DNA of 64,000 nt. Source: Polyangium fumosum. Lineage in GTDB: Bacteria > Myxococcota_A > Polyangia > Polyangiales > Polyangiaceae. Below are positions 10,374 through 23,100 of this stretch, one piece after another. Where the stretch lies: the NCBI RefSeq assembly GCF_005144585.1, contig NZ_SSMQ01000006.1, positions 186,001 to 250,000 on the forward strand, written 5' to 3'. Each line of letters begins with the position of its first letter. Within the stretch, counting starts at the first letter, position 1. Position numbers and translations under genes: made by a program. Below the pieces are notes generated by a model. It had not been told where the DNA came from and searched no databases. It saw nothing but the letters and a program-made list of their open reading frames with translations.

Positions 10374-12302
10374 ATGACGCCCTACCGCGCTCGCCTTGGC
10401 TCTGCCCTCACCGCCCTCGCCGTCCTCGCGGGGGCCACCTTCGCCACCTCGCCCGCGGCCGCCGAAGGGTCGGCCGTGCGCGCCGCGCTCGTCGAGACCA
10501 AGTCCATCAAGCTCGACGGCGTCCCCAAGGAGTGGCCCTCCCTGATGGCGCTCTCGTACGCCACCAAGGGGCAGCCGTCGAAGGCGGACCTCGAAGCCAA
10601 AGCGGCCCTCTCCTACGACGCCACCAGCATCTTCGTCGCCGTCGACGTCACCGACGACGCCCTGCGCGGCGGCGGCGGCGACCACGTCGTCCTCACGCTC
10701 GGCTTCCCGGGCGGCGTCGTGCACGAGGTGCTCCTCTACCCCGGCGACCCCGGCAAATCCCCCGGCGCGGCGAAGACCAAGGACGGCAAGGCCATCACGG
10801 GCGCCAAGGTCATCGAGGCCCCGCGCAGCGGCGGCTGGACGCTCGAAGCGACGATCCCCTGGACCGCCTTCCCCCCCGCCGCGACGACCCGCGTCGGCCT
10901 GCGCGGCGCGATCCACGTGCACGACGCCGACGCCGGCAGCGCGATCGAGTCGTCGATCGGCACCGCGCCCTCGACGAAGTACGAGTCGCTGCCGCCCGTG
11001 TCGATCGAGAGCGAGCAAGCGCTCGCCGAGGGGCTGCTGAAGGAGAAAAACGTCCGCGGCGCGCCCAAGTTCAACCTGATCGCGGACGTCGCGGGCGACC
11101 CGCTGAAGGAGCGCGTGCTCGTGTGGGATCGGTACCTCGTCGTCCTCGGGCCGACGTTCCGCAAAGGCACCGAGTACTACTGGAACGACCTCAGCGTCGA
11201 CGTCTCCGCGGGCATGTTGCCCTCGTTCGAGGCGCGCGATCTGACAGGCGACGGGCAAGCCGAAATCATCCTGCGCAAGCGTCTCGGGACGCCGAAGAAG
11301 TACCGCGAGTATTTGCAGGTCTTGCAGTTCGGGAAGTCGGACGTGCCGACGACGTTGTTCCAGCACGAGATCGCGGTCGTGACGGAGAAGGGCGCGGTCG
11401 AGAACGAGGTTCGCTTCGACAACGACGGCGCGAAGGTGGCGATCACGATCCTGCCCGGCAAGGCAAAGGAGTTCCACGCAGGGAGCTACAACGAGGGGCG
11501 CGAGAACACGATGGATCCCGTGCTCCTGCCCTGGGAGACGATCGCTTCCCAAACGTACAAGTGGAACGGCAAGGCCTTCACGAAGGCCGGCGAGACGACC
11601 CAAGCCGCGACGCCTCCGCCCGCCGCAGCATCCAAGCCGTCCGGCGAGACCGTGAAGCCCGAGGCGCCCAAGCGCCCGAGCGCCGGTGAGCTGCTGGAGC
11701 AGGTCTACGCGCTCTACAAGAAAGAGCGGAGCGTGACAGGCAAGGCGCGGTTCAACGTGTCCGCGGATGTTTCAGGCGACAAACAACCCGAGACGATCCT
11801 GCTGCACGATCGAGACCTCGTGATCTTCGGCAAGGGCTTCAAAGCAGGCACGGGCTACTCGTTCCTCGCGCTCTCGCAGTTCACGAAAGGCACGGACATC
11901 ACCGAAATCAGCGCGATGGATCTGACCGGCGACGGCAAAGCCGAGATCATCGTGCAAGGCACGCTGCACGCAAACGCCTCCCCCGAAGCAGGCGGCGGCA
12001 CGGTCGATCGCGACGTGCTCCTCGTCTACAAGATCGAAGGCGAAGGCCTGAAGCGCGTCTTCGCCGCTGAGATCGGCCGCGCCATCGGCAAGAAAAAGGT
12101 GAGCGGCGCCCACCGCTTCGTAAAGGCTGGCAAGGCCGTCGAGATCGAACTCGCCTCCGGCAAAGCCACCGAGTGGACCGCCGCGACCTACCCCTTCACG
12201 CAAGACACGAGCGCCAACGGCGGCATCGAGCCGTTGCTGCTCCCCTGGAGCAACCTCAACCCCGTTCGGTACCGGTGGACGGGGTCGGCGTTCGGGCGCT
12301 GA
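10374..12302 (+). CDS. Secreted protein with sugar-binding-like and duplicated FG-GAP/VCBS-like modules
   Basis: 642 residues with a Sec signal peptide (MTPYRARLG then a hydrophobic stretch to AAA-EGS). Residues about 30-200 resemble a CBM9/DOMON-like beta sandwich (KLDGVPKEWPS, DATSIFVAVDVTDDALRGG, GWTLEATIPWTAF). Two homologous modules follow, each with ADV(A/S)GD, DR.LV..G and the calcium-loop-like DLTGDG(Q/K)AEIIL/V. A Pro/Ala/Lys linker lies between the modules. No catalytic residues are apparent, so a cell-surface or periplasmic binding role is likely. The ATG at 10374 is chosen for the signal peptide; the open frame further upstream runs through the repeat array. Confidence 0.75.
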   Translation: MTPYRARLGSALTALAVLAGATFATSPAAAEGSAVRAALVETKSIKLDGVPKEWPSLMALSYATKGQPSKADLEAKAALSYDATSIFVAVDVTDDALRGGGGDHVVLTLGFPGGVVHEVLLYPGDPGKSPGAAKTKDGKAITGAKVIEAPRSGGWTLEATIPWTAFPPAATTRVGLRGAIHVHDADAGSAIESSIGTAPSTKYESLPPVSIESEQALAEGLLKEKNVRGAPKFNLIADVAGDPLKERVLVWDRYLVVLGPTFRKGTEYYWNDLSVDVSAGMLPSFEARDLTGDGQAEIILRKRLGTPKKYREYLQVLQFGKSDVPTTLFQHEIAVVTEKGAVENEVRFDNDGAKVAITILPGKAKEFHAGSYNEGRENTMDPVLLPWETIASQTYKWNGKAFTKAGETTQAATPPPAAASKPSGETVKPEAPKRPSAGELLEQVYALYKKERSVTGKARFNVSADVSGDKQPETILLHDRDLVIFGKGFKAGTGYSFLALSQFTKGTDITEISAMDLTGDGKAEIIVQGTLHANASPEAGGGTVDRDVLLVYKIEGEGLKRVFAAEIGRAIGKKKVSGAHRFVKAGKAVEIELASGKATEWTAATYPFTQDTSANGGIEPLLLPWSNLNPVRYRWTGSAFGR

Positions 12303-12315
12303 GCTGAGCTGAGGC

Positions 12316-12551
12316 GTCGCCGCCGGGGCGCTGCCCCGGACCCCGCGGGGGCTGTCCGCCCCTCGACCCGGACCAGGCACAGCCTGGACCGAGGGTGGAA
12401 GAACTGCGCGATGCGCAGTTCTTCCAACGGGCCGGTTCGATGAACTGCGCACCGCGCAGTTCATCGTCCTGGGTCCAGCGCCTCGCTGGTCCGGGTCCAG
12501 GGGTGGACAACCCCTGGTCGGGGTCCGGGGTGAAACCCCGGCGCGACGCTC
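12316..12551. repeat. Dispersed multi-hairpin repeat, copy R1
   Basis: A 236-bp element between two convergent genes, made of nested hairpins. Examples are CCGGGGCGCTGCCCCGG, GAACTGCGCGATGCGCAGTTC split around its centre, CAGGGG-TGGACAA-CCCCTG and CCGGGGTTTCACCCCGG. Its left arm and the reverse complement of its right arm align along about 90 bp, hairpin by hairpin, with loops that differ while stems stay paired. R2 (19796-20133) is nearly identical over both arms. The position suggests a transcription end or a REP/BIME-like mobile repeat. Confidence 0.85.
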
Positions 12552-12553
12552 CT

Positions 12554-13999
12554 CTACAGAGCGATCTTCTTCCAGTCGCCGCTTCGGAACTTGAAGACCA
12601 TCACGGCTGCGAGGAGCAGGGCGTAGACCACGCCGGCGGTCCAGATCCCCATCAGGCCGAAGTCGAGCGTGATGCCGAGCAACCAGGCGAGGGGGACGAG
12701 ACAGAGGAAGTGGAGCACCAGCTCCACGAGCATCACGAAGCGCGTGTTGCCTGCGCCGAAGAGGGCCTGCGTGAGGATCATGCCGATCGCGATGATCGGC
12801 GTGCAGATGCCCATGACGCGCATCGGCCCGAGGGCGACGTCGCGCACCACTTCGCTGTGGGAGACGAAGGCCAGGATTTGCGGGGCGAAGACCGCCTCGC
12901 AGAGACCTACGACGCCGAAGATCAGGAGACCGAGACGCACCGACGTCCAGCCGAAGGTCTCGGCTTTGTCGCCGTTGCGCTCGCCGAGGGACTGCGCGAC
13001 GAGGGTCGCCGTGGACGTGCCGAAGGCGAGGCAGGCGGTGAACGTCAGCTTGAGGACGCCGACGATCACGGTCGTCGCGGCTCCGTTGACGGGCTCGGCT
13101 TTGCCGCCGGGGCACATCGCCGAGACCACGCCCATCGGGTGCACCTCGTCGAGCTTGCCTGCGATCATCGCGAAGAGCGCGAAGCCTGTCATGACGGCGA
13201 TGGTGGCCACGCCGCTCGGGATCGAGAGCCTCAGGATCGACCAGGTCAGCCCGCGGTCGAGGTTCTGAAAGCGGAACGGGGCGTAGAGCTTCCGGAACTG
13301 CGGCAGGAGCGCGTAGCCGACCATGATCGCGAGGCCGACGTACGTGGAGACGAAGCCTGCGATGCCTGCGCCTGCGATGCCCATCTTCGGGATGCCGAGC
13401 GCGGCGTTGCCGAAGATGAGCAGGAAGCAGAGCACGATGTTCAGCGCGTTCATCGCGACGGCCGAGACGAGGTGGATGTGCGTCTTGCCGATGCCGTCGA
13501 AGAAGGCCTTGAAGGCGAACGTCGTCGCCATCGAGGTCACGCCGAGCAGGCGCCAACGCAGGTACTCGTCTGCGGCCGTGCGCGGGCCCTCGACCTTGAT
13601 GATCGCGCCGAGGATGTACGGCGAGGCGAAGTAGCCGATCGCGGAGAAGAGGATGCCGGCGACGAGCGCGAAGAGCGCGGCGTTGAAGAGGACGGCGCCT
13701 GCGTCCTCGTGGTTCTTCTCGGCGAAACGGCGGCCGACGAAGGCCTGCGTGCCGACCGAGATGGAGGAGAGCGAGCCTCCGAAGAGCCAGAGGACGATCA
13801 GCGAGGGCAGGAGCGCGGCTTGCGCGTTCGACGATTCTGGGCAGGGCAGCCGGGCGAAAAAGACGATGTCGATCTCGTTGACGACGCTCTGCGTGAGCAT
13901 CGCGCCGACCGTGGGGAGAGCCAGCTTGAGAATGGCTCGGTGCGGTGGGCCGGAGGTGACCACGTTTTCGCCCACGGCGGGCGGAGCAATCTGGGCCAT
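12554..13999 (-). CDS. MATE family multidrug/toxin efflux transporter
   Basis: Integral inner-membrane protein of 481 residues with about 12 hydrophobic helices in two related halves. It opens with [32 protein letters not shown], where MATE proteins have their first helix. [18 protein letters not shown] and [21 protein letters not shown] are the usual loop signatures of the two halves. It would exchange Na+ or H+ for organic cations or metabolites; the substrate cannot be read. It is convergent with the secreted protein gene, separated by repeat R1. The start at 13999 places helix 1 about 20 residues in. Confidence 0.92.
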   Translation of the reverse strand: MAQIAPPAVGENVVTSGPPHRAILKLALPTVGAMLTQSVVNEIDIVFFARLPCPESSNAQAALLPSLIVLWLFGGSLSSISVGTQAFVGRRFAEKNHEDAGAVLFNAALFALVAGILFSAIGYFASPYILGAIIKVEGPRTAADEYLRWRLLGVTSMATTFAFKAFFDGIGKTHIHLVSAVAMNALNIVLCFLLIFGNAALGIPKMGIAGAGIAGFVSTYVGLAIMVGYALLPQFRKLYAPFRFQNLDRGLTWSILRLSIPSGVATIAVMTGFALFAMIAGKLDEVHPMGVVSAMCPGGKAEPVNGAATTVIVGVLKLTFTACLAFGTSTATLVAQSLGERNGDKAETFGWTSVRLGLLIFGVVGLCEAVFAPQILAFVSHSEVVRDVALGPMRVMGICTPIIAIGMILTQALFGAGNTRFVMLVELVLHFLCLVPLAWLLGITLDFGLMGIWTAGVVYALLLAAVMVFKFRSGDWKKIAL

Positions 14000-14069
14000 C
14001 GAGTGTGCGCGGTATACAACGTGACGGCGCGCGATCGAGCAAAATGAGCGGCGCTGGGGCGCCGGGCGG

Positions 14070-16781
<2,712 letters not shown>

Positions 16782-16892
16782 GCCCACACGCTAGAAATGT
16801 AAGACAAGGTGGGCCAATAATTCGGCATCTGGAGGGCTCGACTTGGGTGGAAGACCGCAGGCAATTGCCGCAGGCCCTCCGGTCGGCTATGA

Positions 16893-17405
16893 ATGGGTCG
16901 GATGTTGCGGTTCGCGGTTCTTCGTGCGCTGGCCGTCGCGGCGATCTTCGCCGTGGCTTGGCTCGTGCCGCTCCGCGCACACGCAGCGATCGTGCCGACT
17001 TGTGACGATGGGGGCTCCGCCGCGACAAGCGCGGCTCCCCCAAACCCCCCCGAAGATTGCTCGGCGCCGCTGGATCAAACGGACGAAGTCGATCCGGAGA
17101 TCGCGGCGATGTGTGACGAGCGCGGCGCCACGGCGGTCGCGCCAGGGCGGATCCACCCAGAGACCGACGCGCGCATCGACGCAGGGGTCTCGTGTGACGG
17201 GACGGAGTTCGGTCCGGCCCTCGGTCCTTCCCACGGCGAGCAGAACCCCGTCGCGTCGTTCTTCGCGACCGTACCGGACGCCATGCTTTCGGCGTCCTTC
17301 GATCTCCGACCGGCCTACGCCGTCGAGCTCCCGGCGTACCCGCCGGTGGAGGGCGCCCCGCTTCGGGGTGTTCGCCGAGAGATCGATCGTCCCCCTCGCG
17401 TGTAG
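16893..17405 (+). CDS. Small secreted protein of unknown function
   Basis: 170 residues. The N-terminus MGRMLRFAVLRALAVAAIFAVAW ending RAHA-AIVP is a clear Sec signal peptide. The mature part is acidic and Pro/Ala-rich with four cysteines (PTCDDG, EDCSAP, AAMCDERG, VSCDG), which could form two disulfides. No family was recognised. The triple-DsbA gene lies downstream on the same strand, 331 bp away. An alternative start three codons later would keep the signal peptide. Confidence 0.55.
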   Translation: MGRMLRFAVLRALAVAAIFAVAWLVPLRAHAAIVPTCDDGGSAATSAAPPNPPEDCSAPLDQTDEVDPEIAAMCDERGATAVAPGRIHPETDARIDAGVSCDGTEFGPALGPSHGEQNPVASFFATVPDAMLSASFDLRPAYAVELPAYPPVEGAPLRGVRREIDRPPRV

Positions 17406-17410
17406 TCGTG

Positions 17411-17451
17411 GTCGTCGTCGCGCGGGATCGCGTGACGACGACGGGCCGTTT
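17411..17451 (+). terminator. Possible terminator hairpin
   Basis: GTCGTCGTC (17411-17419) pairs with GACGACGAC (17434-17442), with further G/C pairing in the loop, then GGGCCGTTTT. It follows the small secreted protein stop by 6 bp. The U-tract is short and separated from the stem, so termination is plausible rather than certain. Confidence 0.45.
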
Positions 17452-17596
17452 TGATCGCGCGTGCGTGCCAAGGGCGTGCGCGTGGCGAGCTCCGACGGCC
17501 TTCGAGACGGAACACGAAGAGGAAAACTCGCGCATCGGCCCCGCGCCCCTTCTGGTTAAAGGCGGGGGGGCGCCGCCGGTCCGCACGTGTCACGGC

Positions 17597-17662
17597 AGCG
17601 TCGTTCAAAAGACGACGCTCGAGATCGTGGATTTTCGCCCCGAAGGACATGCGTCGGGGCGA
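17597..17662 (+). promoter_or_regulatory. Two-hairpin leader upstream of the triple-DsbA gene
   Basis: Two perfect inverted repeats lie in the 331-bp gap before the DsbA gene: AGCGTCGT/ACGACGCT (17597-17604 with 17612-17619, 7-nt loop) and TCGCCCCGA/TCGGGGCGA (17635-17643 with 17654-17662, 10-nt loop). Neither is followed by a T-run, so they are not simple terminators. They could be a structured 5' leader or protein operators. No known riboswitch was recognised, and the rest of the gap holds nothing I can name. Confidence 0.4.
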
Positions 17663-17736
17663 TCGGGGTGTCGGCTCTCGCGGCGCGAAAAGGAGCGTCA
17701 CGCGGGCAGCACCGTGTCGAAAGAAAGAGAAGAAAC

Positions 17737-19722
17737 ATGAACAAAGGAACCGCCATCGTCGGCTTCCTTCTCTGCTTCATGGCAGGGATGGCGCTGATGT
17801 GGGGCATCGATCGCGGCGCCGGGGGCCACACGGCCAGCGCCGAGGCGACGCAGGAGTTCGTCGCCGGCGGGACGTGGGATCACAGCGACGCGTCGGTCCC
17901 CGTCTCGTCGAAGGATCCCACGTGGGGCAGCCCGAACGCGCCCGTCACGCTGGTGCTCTTCAGCGACTTCGAGTGCCCCTTCTGCAGCAAGGTGGAGGCG
18001 ACGCTGACGCAGCTCCGCGAGGCATACGGCCCGCAGAAGCTCCGCATCATCTGGAAGTCGAACCCCCTGCCCTTCCACAAGAACGCGCGTCCCGCGTCCG
18101 TCGCGGCCGAGACCGTGTTCCGCATGAAGGGCCCCGAGGCCTTCTGGAAGTTCCACGAGGTGGCGTTCCAGAACCAGCGCGCCCTGACGCCCGAGAACTT
18201 CGAGCAGTGGGCCGCGCAAGCAGGCGTGGACAAGGCCAAGTTCAAGGCCGCCTACGACAAGCAGGAGTTCGCCGCGAAGGTGGACGCCGACCTCGCCGCC
18301 GGCAAGGCCGCGGGCGTCTCCGGTACGCCGGCGTCGTTCATCAACGGCATCCTGCTCAGCGGCGCGCAGCCGATCGACAAGTTCAAGCAGGTGATCGACG
18401 AGCAGCTCAAGGCCGCCGACGCCGCGATCAAGGCCGGCACGAAGCCGGAGAAGGTCTACGCCAAGCTCTCGCAGGAGAACAAGGCGAAGGCGCCCCCGCC
18501 GGCGAACCGCGATCAGGCGCAGCAAGAGGACAAGACCGTCTGGAAGGTGCCCGTCGGCACGTCGCCCGCGAAGGGCCCCGAGACGGCGCTCGTGACGATC
18601 GTCGAGTGGTCCGATTTCCAGTGCCCCTTCTGCAGCCGCGTGGTCCCGACGCTCGACGAGGTCTCCAAGACCTACGGCGACAAGGTCCGCATCGTGTGGA
18701 AGGACAACCCGCTGCCGATGCACCCGCGCGCCGAGCCGGCCGCGGAGCTCGCGCGTGAAGCCCGCGCCCAGAAGGGCGAGGCAGGCTTCTGGGCCGCCTA
18801 CGATCTGCTCTGGAAGAACCAGCAGAAGCTGACCGACGACGATCTGCTCGGCTACGCGAAGGAGCTCGGGCTGAACGTCGACAAGGTGAAGACCGCGATC
18901 CTCGACAAGAAGTACGGCGCCGAGATCACGGCCGACCAGGACCTCGCCGACGAGCTCCAGGCGAGCGGCACGCCGCACTTCTTCATCAACGGTCGCCGTC
19001 TCGTCGGCGCCCAGCCGATCGAGAAGTTCAAGGCCGTCATCGACGAGGAGATCAAGAAGGCGCAAGACCTTCTCTCGAAGGGCGTCGCGGCGAAGGACCT
19101 CTACAACGAGATCATCAAGGACGGCAAGACGCCGCCCCCGCCCGAGAAGAAGACGGTCGACGCGGCCCCCGCCGACTCCGCCTGGAAGGGCAGCGACAAG
19201 GCGAAGGTCGTGATGCAGATCTTCAGCGACTTCGAGTGCCCCTTCTGCAAGCGCGCAGAGGACACGGTCGCCCAGGTCGAGAAGGCCTACGGCGACAAGG
19301 TGAAGATCGTGTGGCGCCACAAGCCGCTGCCGTTCCACAAGAGCGCGATGCCCGCCGCTCTCGCGGCCGAGGAGGCCAAGAAGCAGAAGGGCAACGAGGG
19401 CTTCTGGAAGATGCACACCGCGCTCTTCAAGGGCGCCGGCACGCCGGACGCGTTCGCCCGCACGACGCTCGAGAAGTACGCGGAGGAGCAGGGCCTCGAC
19501 CTCGGGAAGTTCAAGTCCGCCCTCGACTCCGAGGCGCACAAGAAGTTCATCGAGAGCGAGAGCGCCGTGGCCGACAAGGCCGGCATCAGCGGGACGCCCG
19601 GCTTCCACATCGCAGCCGCCGGCAAGACGGAGGGCTACTTCATCAGCGGCGCCCAGCCGTTCCCGAAGTTCAAGAAGCTGATCGATCTCGTCATCAAGGA
19701 GAGCGGCGCCGCAAAGAAGTGA
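17737..19722 (+). CDS. Membrane-anchored protein with three DsbA-like thioredoxin domains
   Basis: 661 residues: an N-terminal signal anchor (GTAIVGFLLCFMAGMALMWG), then three homologous thioredoxin_4/DsbA-type domains. Each has CPFC (80-83, 296-299, 501-504) and a cis-Pro loop, SGTP followed by ASFING, HFFING or GFHIAA. Each begins with F/W-SDF(E/Q)CPFC and has a PLP(F/M)H motif about 30 residues later. Lys/Pro-rich linkers join the domains. It should be a periplasm-facing disulfide oxidase or isomerase. Most relatives have one domain, so the triplication is unusual. AAAGAGAAG precedes the ATG, and a strong terminator follows the stop. Confidence 0.93.
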   Translation: MNKGTAIVGFLLCFMAGMALMWGIDRGAGGHTASAEATQEFVAGGTWDHSDASVPVSSKDPTWGSPNAPVTLVLFSDFECPFCSKVEATLTQLREAYGPQKLRIIWKSNPLPFHKNARPASVAAETVFRMKGPEAFWKFHEVAFQNQRALTPENFEQWAAQAGVDKAKFKAAYDKQEFAAKVDADLAAGKAAGVSGTPASFINGILLSGAQPIDKFKQVIDEQLKAADAAIKAGTKPEKVYAKLSQENKAKAPPPANRDQAQQEDKTVWKVPVGTSPAKGPETALVTIVEWSDFQCPFCSRVVPTLDEVSKTYGDKVRIVWKDNPLPMHPRAEPAAELAREARAQKGEAGFWAAYDLLWKNQQKLTDDDLLGYAKELGLNVDKVKTAILDKKYGAEITADQDLADELQASGTPHFFINGRRLVGAQPIEKFKAVIDEEIKKAQDLLSKGVAAKDLYNEIIKDGKTPPPPEKKTVDAAPADSAWKGSDKAKVVMQIFSDFECPFCKRAEDTVAQVEKAYGDKVKIVWRHKPLPFHKSAMPAALAAEEAKKQKGNEGFWKMHTALFKGAGTPDAFARTTLEKYAEEQGLDLGKFKSALDSEAHKKFIESESAVADKAGISGTPGFHIAAAGKTEGYFISGAQPFPKFKKLIDLVIKESGAAKK

Positions 19723-19753
19723 GCGGTCCGTTTTCCTGACGATCAAGGAACCA

Positions 19754-19789
19754 CCACGAGGGGGCCTCACCGCCCCCTCGTGGCTTTTT
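19754..19789 (+). terminator. Rho-independent terminator of the triple-DsbA gene
   Basis: An 11-bp perfect stem CCACGAGGGGG/CCCCCTCGTGG (19754-19764 with 19773-19783) with an 8-nt loop is followed by CTTTTTG. It begins 31 bp after the stop codon. Confidence 0.9.
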
Positions 19790-19795
19790 GTGGCC

Positions 19796-20133
19796 GTCGC
19801 GCCGGGGCGCTGCCCCGGACCCCGCGGGGGCTGTCCGCCCCTCGACCCGGACCAGGCACGGCCTGGACCGAGGTGGAAGAACTGCGCGATGCGCAGTTCT
19901 TCCAACGGGCCCGTGGCAAGACCGTGGAGGTTGTCTCGCTGGCGACGGGGCGTTGCCCGTCGAGCCGTCAGCGCTGCGGTCTTGGTGGGCAGGGTCGTCG
20001 CCGGTCTTGACCCTGGCTGTTCGATGAACTGCGCGGAGCGCAGTTCATCGACCCCGGGTCCAGCGCCTCGCTGGTCCGGGTCCAGGGGTGGACAACCCCT
20101 GGTCGGGTCCGGGGTGAAACCCCGGCGCAACGC
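19796..20133. repeat. Dispersed multi-hairpin repeat, copy R2
   Basis: Second copy, again between convergent genes. The first about 115 bp and the last about 125 bp match R1 almost base for base, including GAACTGCGCGATGCGCAGTTC-type and GATGAACTGCGC...GCGCAGTTCATC hairpins. R2 has about 100 extra bp in the middle (19912-20015), part of which (GGCAGGGTCG ... GGTCTTGACCC) recurs in R4 at 42609. R1 thus looks like an internal deletion derivative, or R2 an expanded one. Confidence 0.85.
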
Positions 20134-23100
20134 TCAACTGCGCTTCTTGTGGCGGCCTTCTTGTTCCCACCAGAGGACGTAGCGGACTTGCGCGGCTTCG
20201 CGTTCGTCTTCGGGGAGGTCGTCGTAGTAGCCGAGATTTCGGCCGACGATGGGTGCGAGTTCCTCGGCTGCTGCGCGGCGGATTGTGGGCGATCCCGAGA
20301 GGAGTGCGTCGATGAGCCACTCGACGCGGTTGCGTGTGGCGTTTGTGGTCCACCAGTCGTCCCACTTGCGTGCGTCGCGGCGGAAGTCGTGCCGTGTGAT
20401 GTGTACGAGCGCGCGGTGGGCGGCGTCGACCAGCTCGGCGGTCGTCTCGCCGAGCGTTGCGATGAGTACGGGGACTGATTTCGGGATCAAGAGCTCGCCG
20501 AGGGTCTCGATGGCGAGCAGGCGCCGGCCTGCGCGTTCGGTTGAGGTTCGCGCGAGACGCTCGAGGGTCGGGAGGATGGGCGCCTCGGTCGCGGGGCCTG
20601 CGGTGATGAGCGCTGCGGCTGCGCGACGCGCGACGCGACGAACCGGGGCGGCTTCGTCGAAGAGACGCACGGAGACGGCTTGCGCGCTCTCGGGGTACAC
20701 GAGCTCGCCGAGCAGGTGCGTCGCCCAGAACCGCACGTCGGGATCGTTGGCCGTGCTGCGCACGGCGAGGAAAGGCACGGCGGGGCGGCCCATCGCGACG
20801 AGGAGCGCGAGCAGAGGGCCGCTGCGGGAGGCGAGCGGGAGCTCGGCGCCTCGCGAGAGCACGCGCGGGTCGATGCGCAGCGGGCCCGGGAAGCGGGCCA
20901 TGATGGCCTGCATCGCGGCCTCGCCGAGACGGACGAGATCCTTCTGCGCTTCGCCGTCTTCCGTGCCGGCGTCGAGGAACCGCTGCACGAGGGTGACGGG
21001 ATCCAGACCCGCGGCGCGTGCGCGGCTCGGGAGCGTGCTGCCTGCGGGAGCGACGTTCCAGTCGGCGGGCGGAGCTGCGCTGAGCTCGTTCGTGGCCGGA
21101 CGGCGGGTCCACCCATCCTGCGGCGGTCCCGGGATCGTCTCCGGCGGGCCTGGCGTGTACTTGTCGCCACCCGGGGGCGGGACGCGCACGGGCGGCGCGG
21201 GTGTGGCCGGGGTCGGGGGGACGTCGGGCGGGGGCTCGCAGGCGTCGGGCGGGGGCGCGGGCGCAGTGGGCACGACGGGCCGCACCGGGGGCAAGGGAGG
21301 TGTGGGCGGCGCGGCGATGGCGTTCGGCGGCGGCTCCGGGGGCAAGGGCTGCGCGCCGAGGCCCAGGGAGGCCCTGCTGCGGCCGCCGAAGCTCGGCGCG
21401 ACGGCGCGGCGGGCGGCGCGCGGGGGCGGGGCTGCCGCGGGCGCTGGGCCGACCTCCGGAAGCCGGGCGACGTCCGTGAGGGGCGGCGGTGGCGGCGTGG
21501 TGGGGCCGAGGCGCAGGCGGCCCGTGGCGACGACGCCGAGGGGCGTGCGACGGCGACGGGATGCGGGGCCGCCGCGGCGGTTCGAGAGGTCCCAGGTGGT
21601 GTCGGAGTCGGGCGAGCGCTGGGCGAGGGGCTCGACGCGGGGGACGACCGCGTCCGGCGCGGGCGTGGGGCTCTGGAGCGTCTCCACGAGCGCGGGGGAC
21701 GACGGAGCTGGGGCCGGGGGCGCTGGGGCCGCAGACGCCGCGCGCGGGGGCGCGGGGGCGGGCCGGGGCGCGGCGCTCGGCTGGCTCGAAGCGACGCCCG
21801 CGAAGGAGGTCTCGCCCGCGCGCGGCAAGGCCGCCGCCGCCGCTGCCGCCGACGGCGGGCTCGCATGGAGCACGGCCGGCGCCATCGCCGAGGCGGACGG
21901 CAAGGTCACGGCGATCGAGGAGATGGCCGCCGGCGGGGATTTCGGCTCGGCCGCGGGCGATTGTGCAGGATCGGCGGCGTCCGCAGGACGCGCGGGCAGC
22001 TCGAAGGCGCGCGCAAGCGCGACGAGGCCGCCCTGCCGCACCGCGCCCTGGGCCTGCGGCGGAGGCGCGGGCTTCGGCGCGCGCTTCACCGGGGCGTCGT
22101 CACCGCCTGCGCCGCCGCGCTTCTTGCGCAGGATGGCGCGCTCGATCGCCTCGGCGGTCAGCCCCGCGATGGCGATGACGTCCCCGAGCGCCGAGAGCTC
22201 GACATCGACGACGCCGTCGTCGCCGTAGAGCAGCGCGACGGTCCGGTTTCGCACGACGATCGGCAGGACGAGCACGGCCGCGGCGCGTGTGCCGGCTTCG
22301 GTGCGGCCCGATCGACCGAGCTCGGAGACGATCTCGACGTCGAGATCGCCGACGGCGGGCGGCATGATCACGGGCGCCCTGCGTTCGCGTGCGAGGGCGA
22401 GCAGGCTCGGGCGGCCGAGGGGCACGGCGAGGGACATGAGCCGCGCCGCGCCCGCGCCGGGGCCCGCAGCGTCACGCCCGTCGGCGACGTCGCCGTGCAC
22501 GACGAAGAGCGACGTGTACTCGAAGAACTGGTGGGCGAACGCGAAGAAGATGTCGAGGACGGCGTCGGTCGTGGTCGCCTCGCCGAGCTCCTCCTCCGCC
22601 ATCGCCGTGGTGAACGGGCCCTTGCGACGAGGCCGCGCCGCGCGCCGGTCGGGCGCCTCGACGACACGTGTCTTGCGCTCGCCGGTGACCGCGCGGCGGA
22701 GCACGCTCGCGCTCGTGCGGGTGCGGTTCGACTCGCGTCGCACGAGCCGCTCGGGCCGGCGCGAGACGGGCGCCTCTTCCTCGTCGGCCGCTTCCACGAT
22801 CGGCGTGGGCTCCGGCGGCGCGGCGATGGTCTCGGGCATCTCGTCGCTGGTGAGCGGGCGCGGCGCGGGCCCAGGTGCAACGACCGGCTTCGGCTCGATG
22901 ACCTCGACCGTCGGCACGGGCTTCGGGTGATCCGAGCGTGCGGCGCGCGCGGCCATCGGTGTGGCCGAGAGCCTCGTGCGCGTCGGCGCGAGCGGCGGAG
23001 GCGCGCCTGCGACGAGCGTGTCCGGCGTCTGCGTGGGCGGCTGCGGCGTGGCGACGGGAGGCTCCGCGAGGCGCTCGGGCGGCGGGCGAAAGGTGCCGCG

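Noticed and set aside
12188-12427. Small ORFs reading MEELRIAQFF or MEELRDAQFF in the dispersed repeats
   Set aside because: They arise from the GAACTGCGC hairpins on both strands and reappear wherever the repeat occurs; they are not separate genes.
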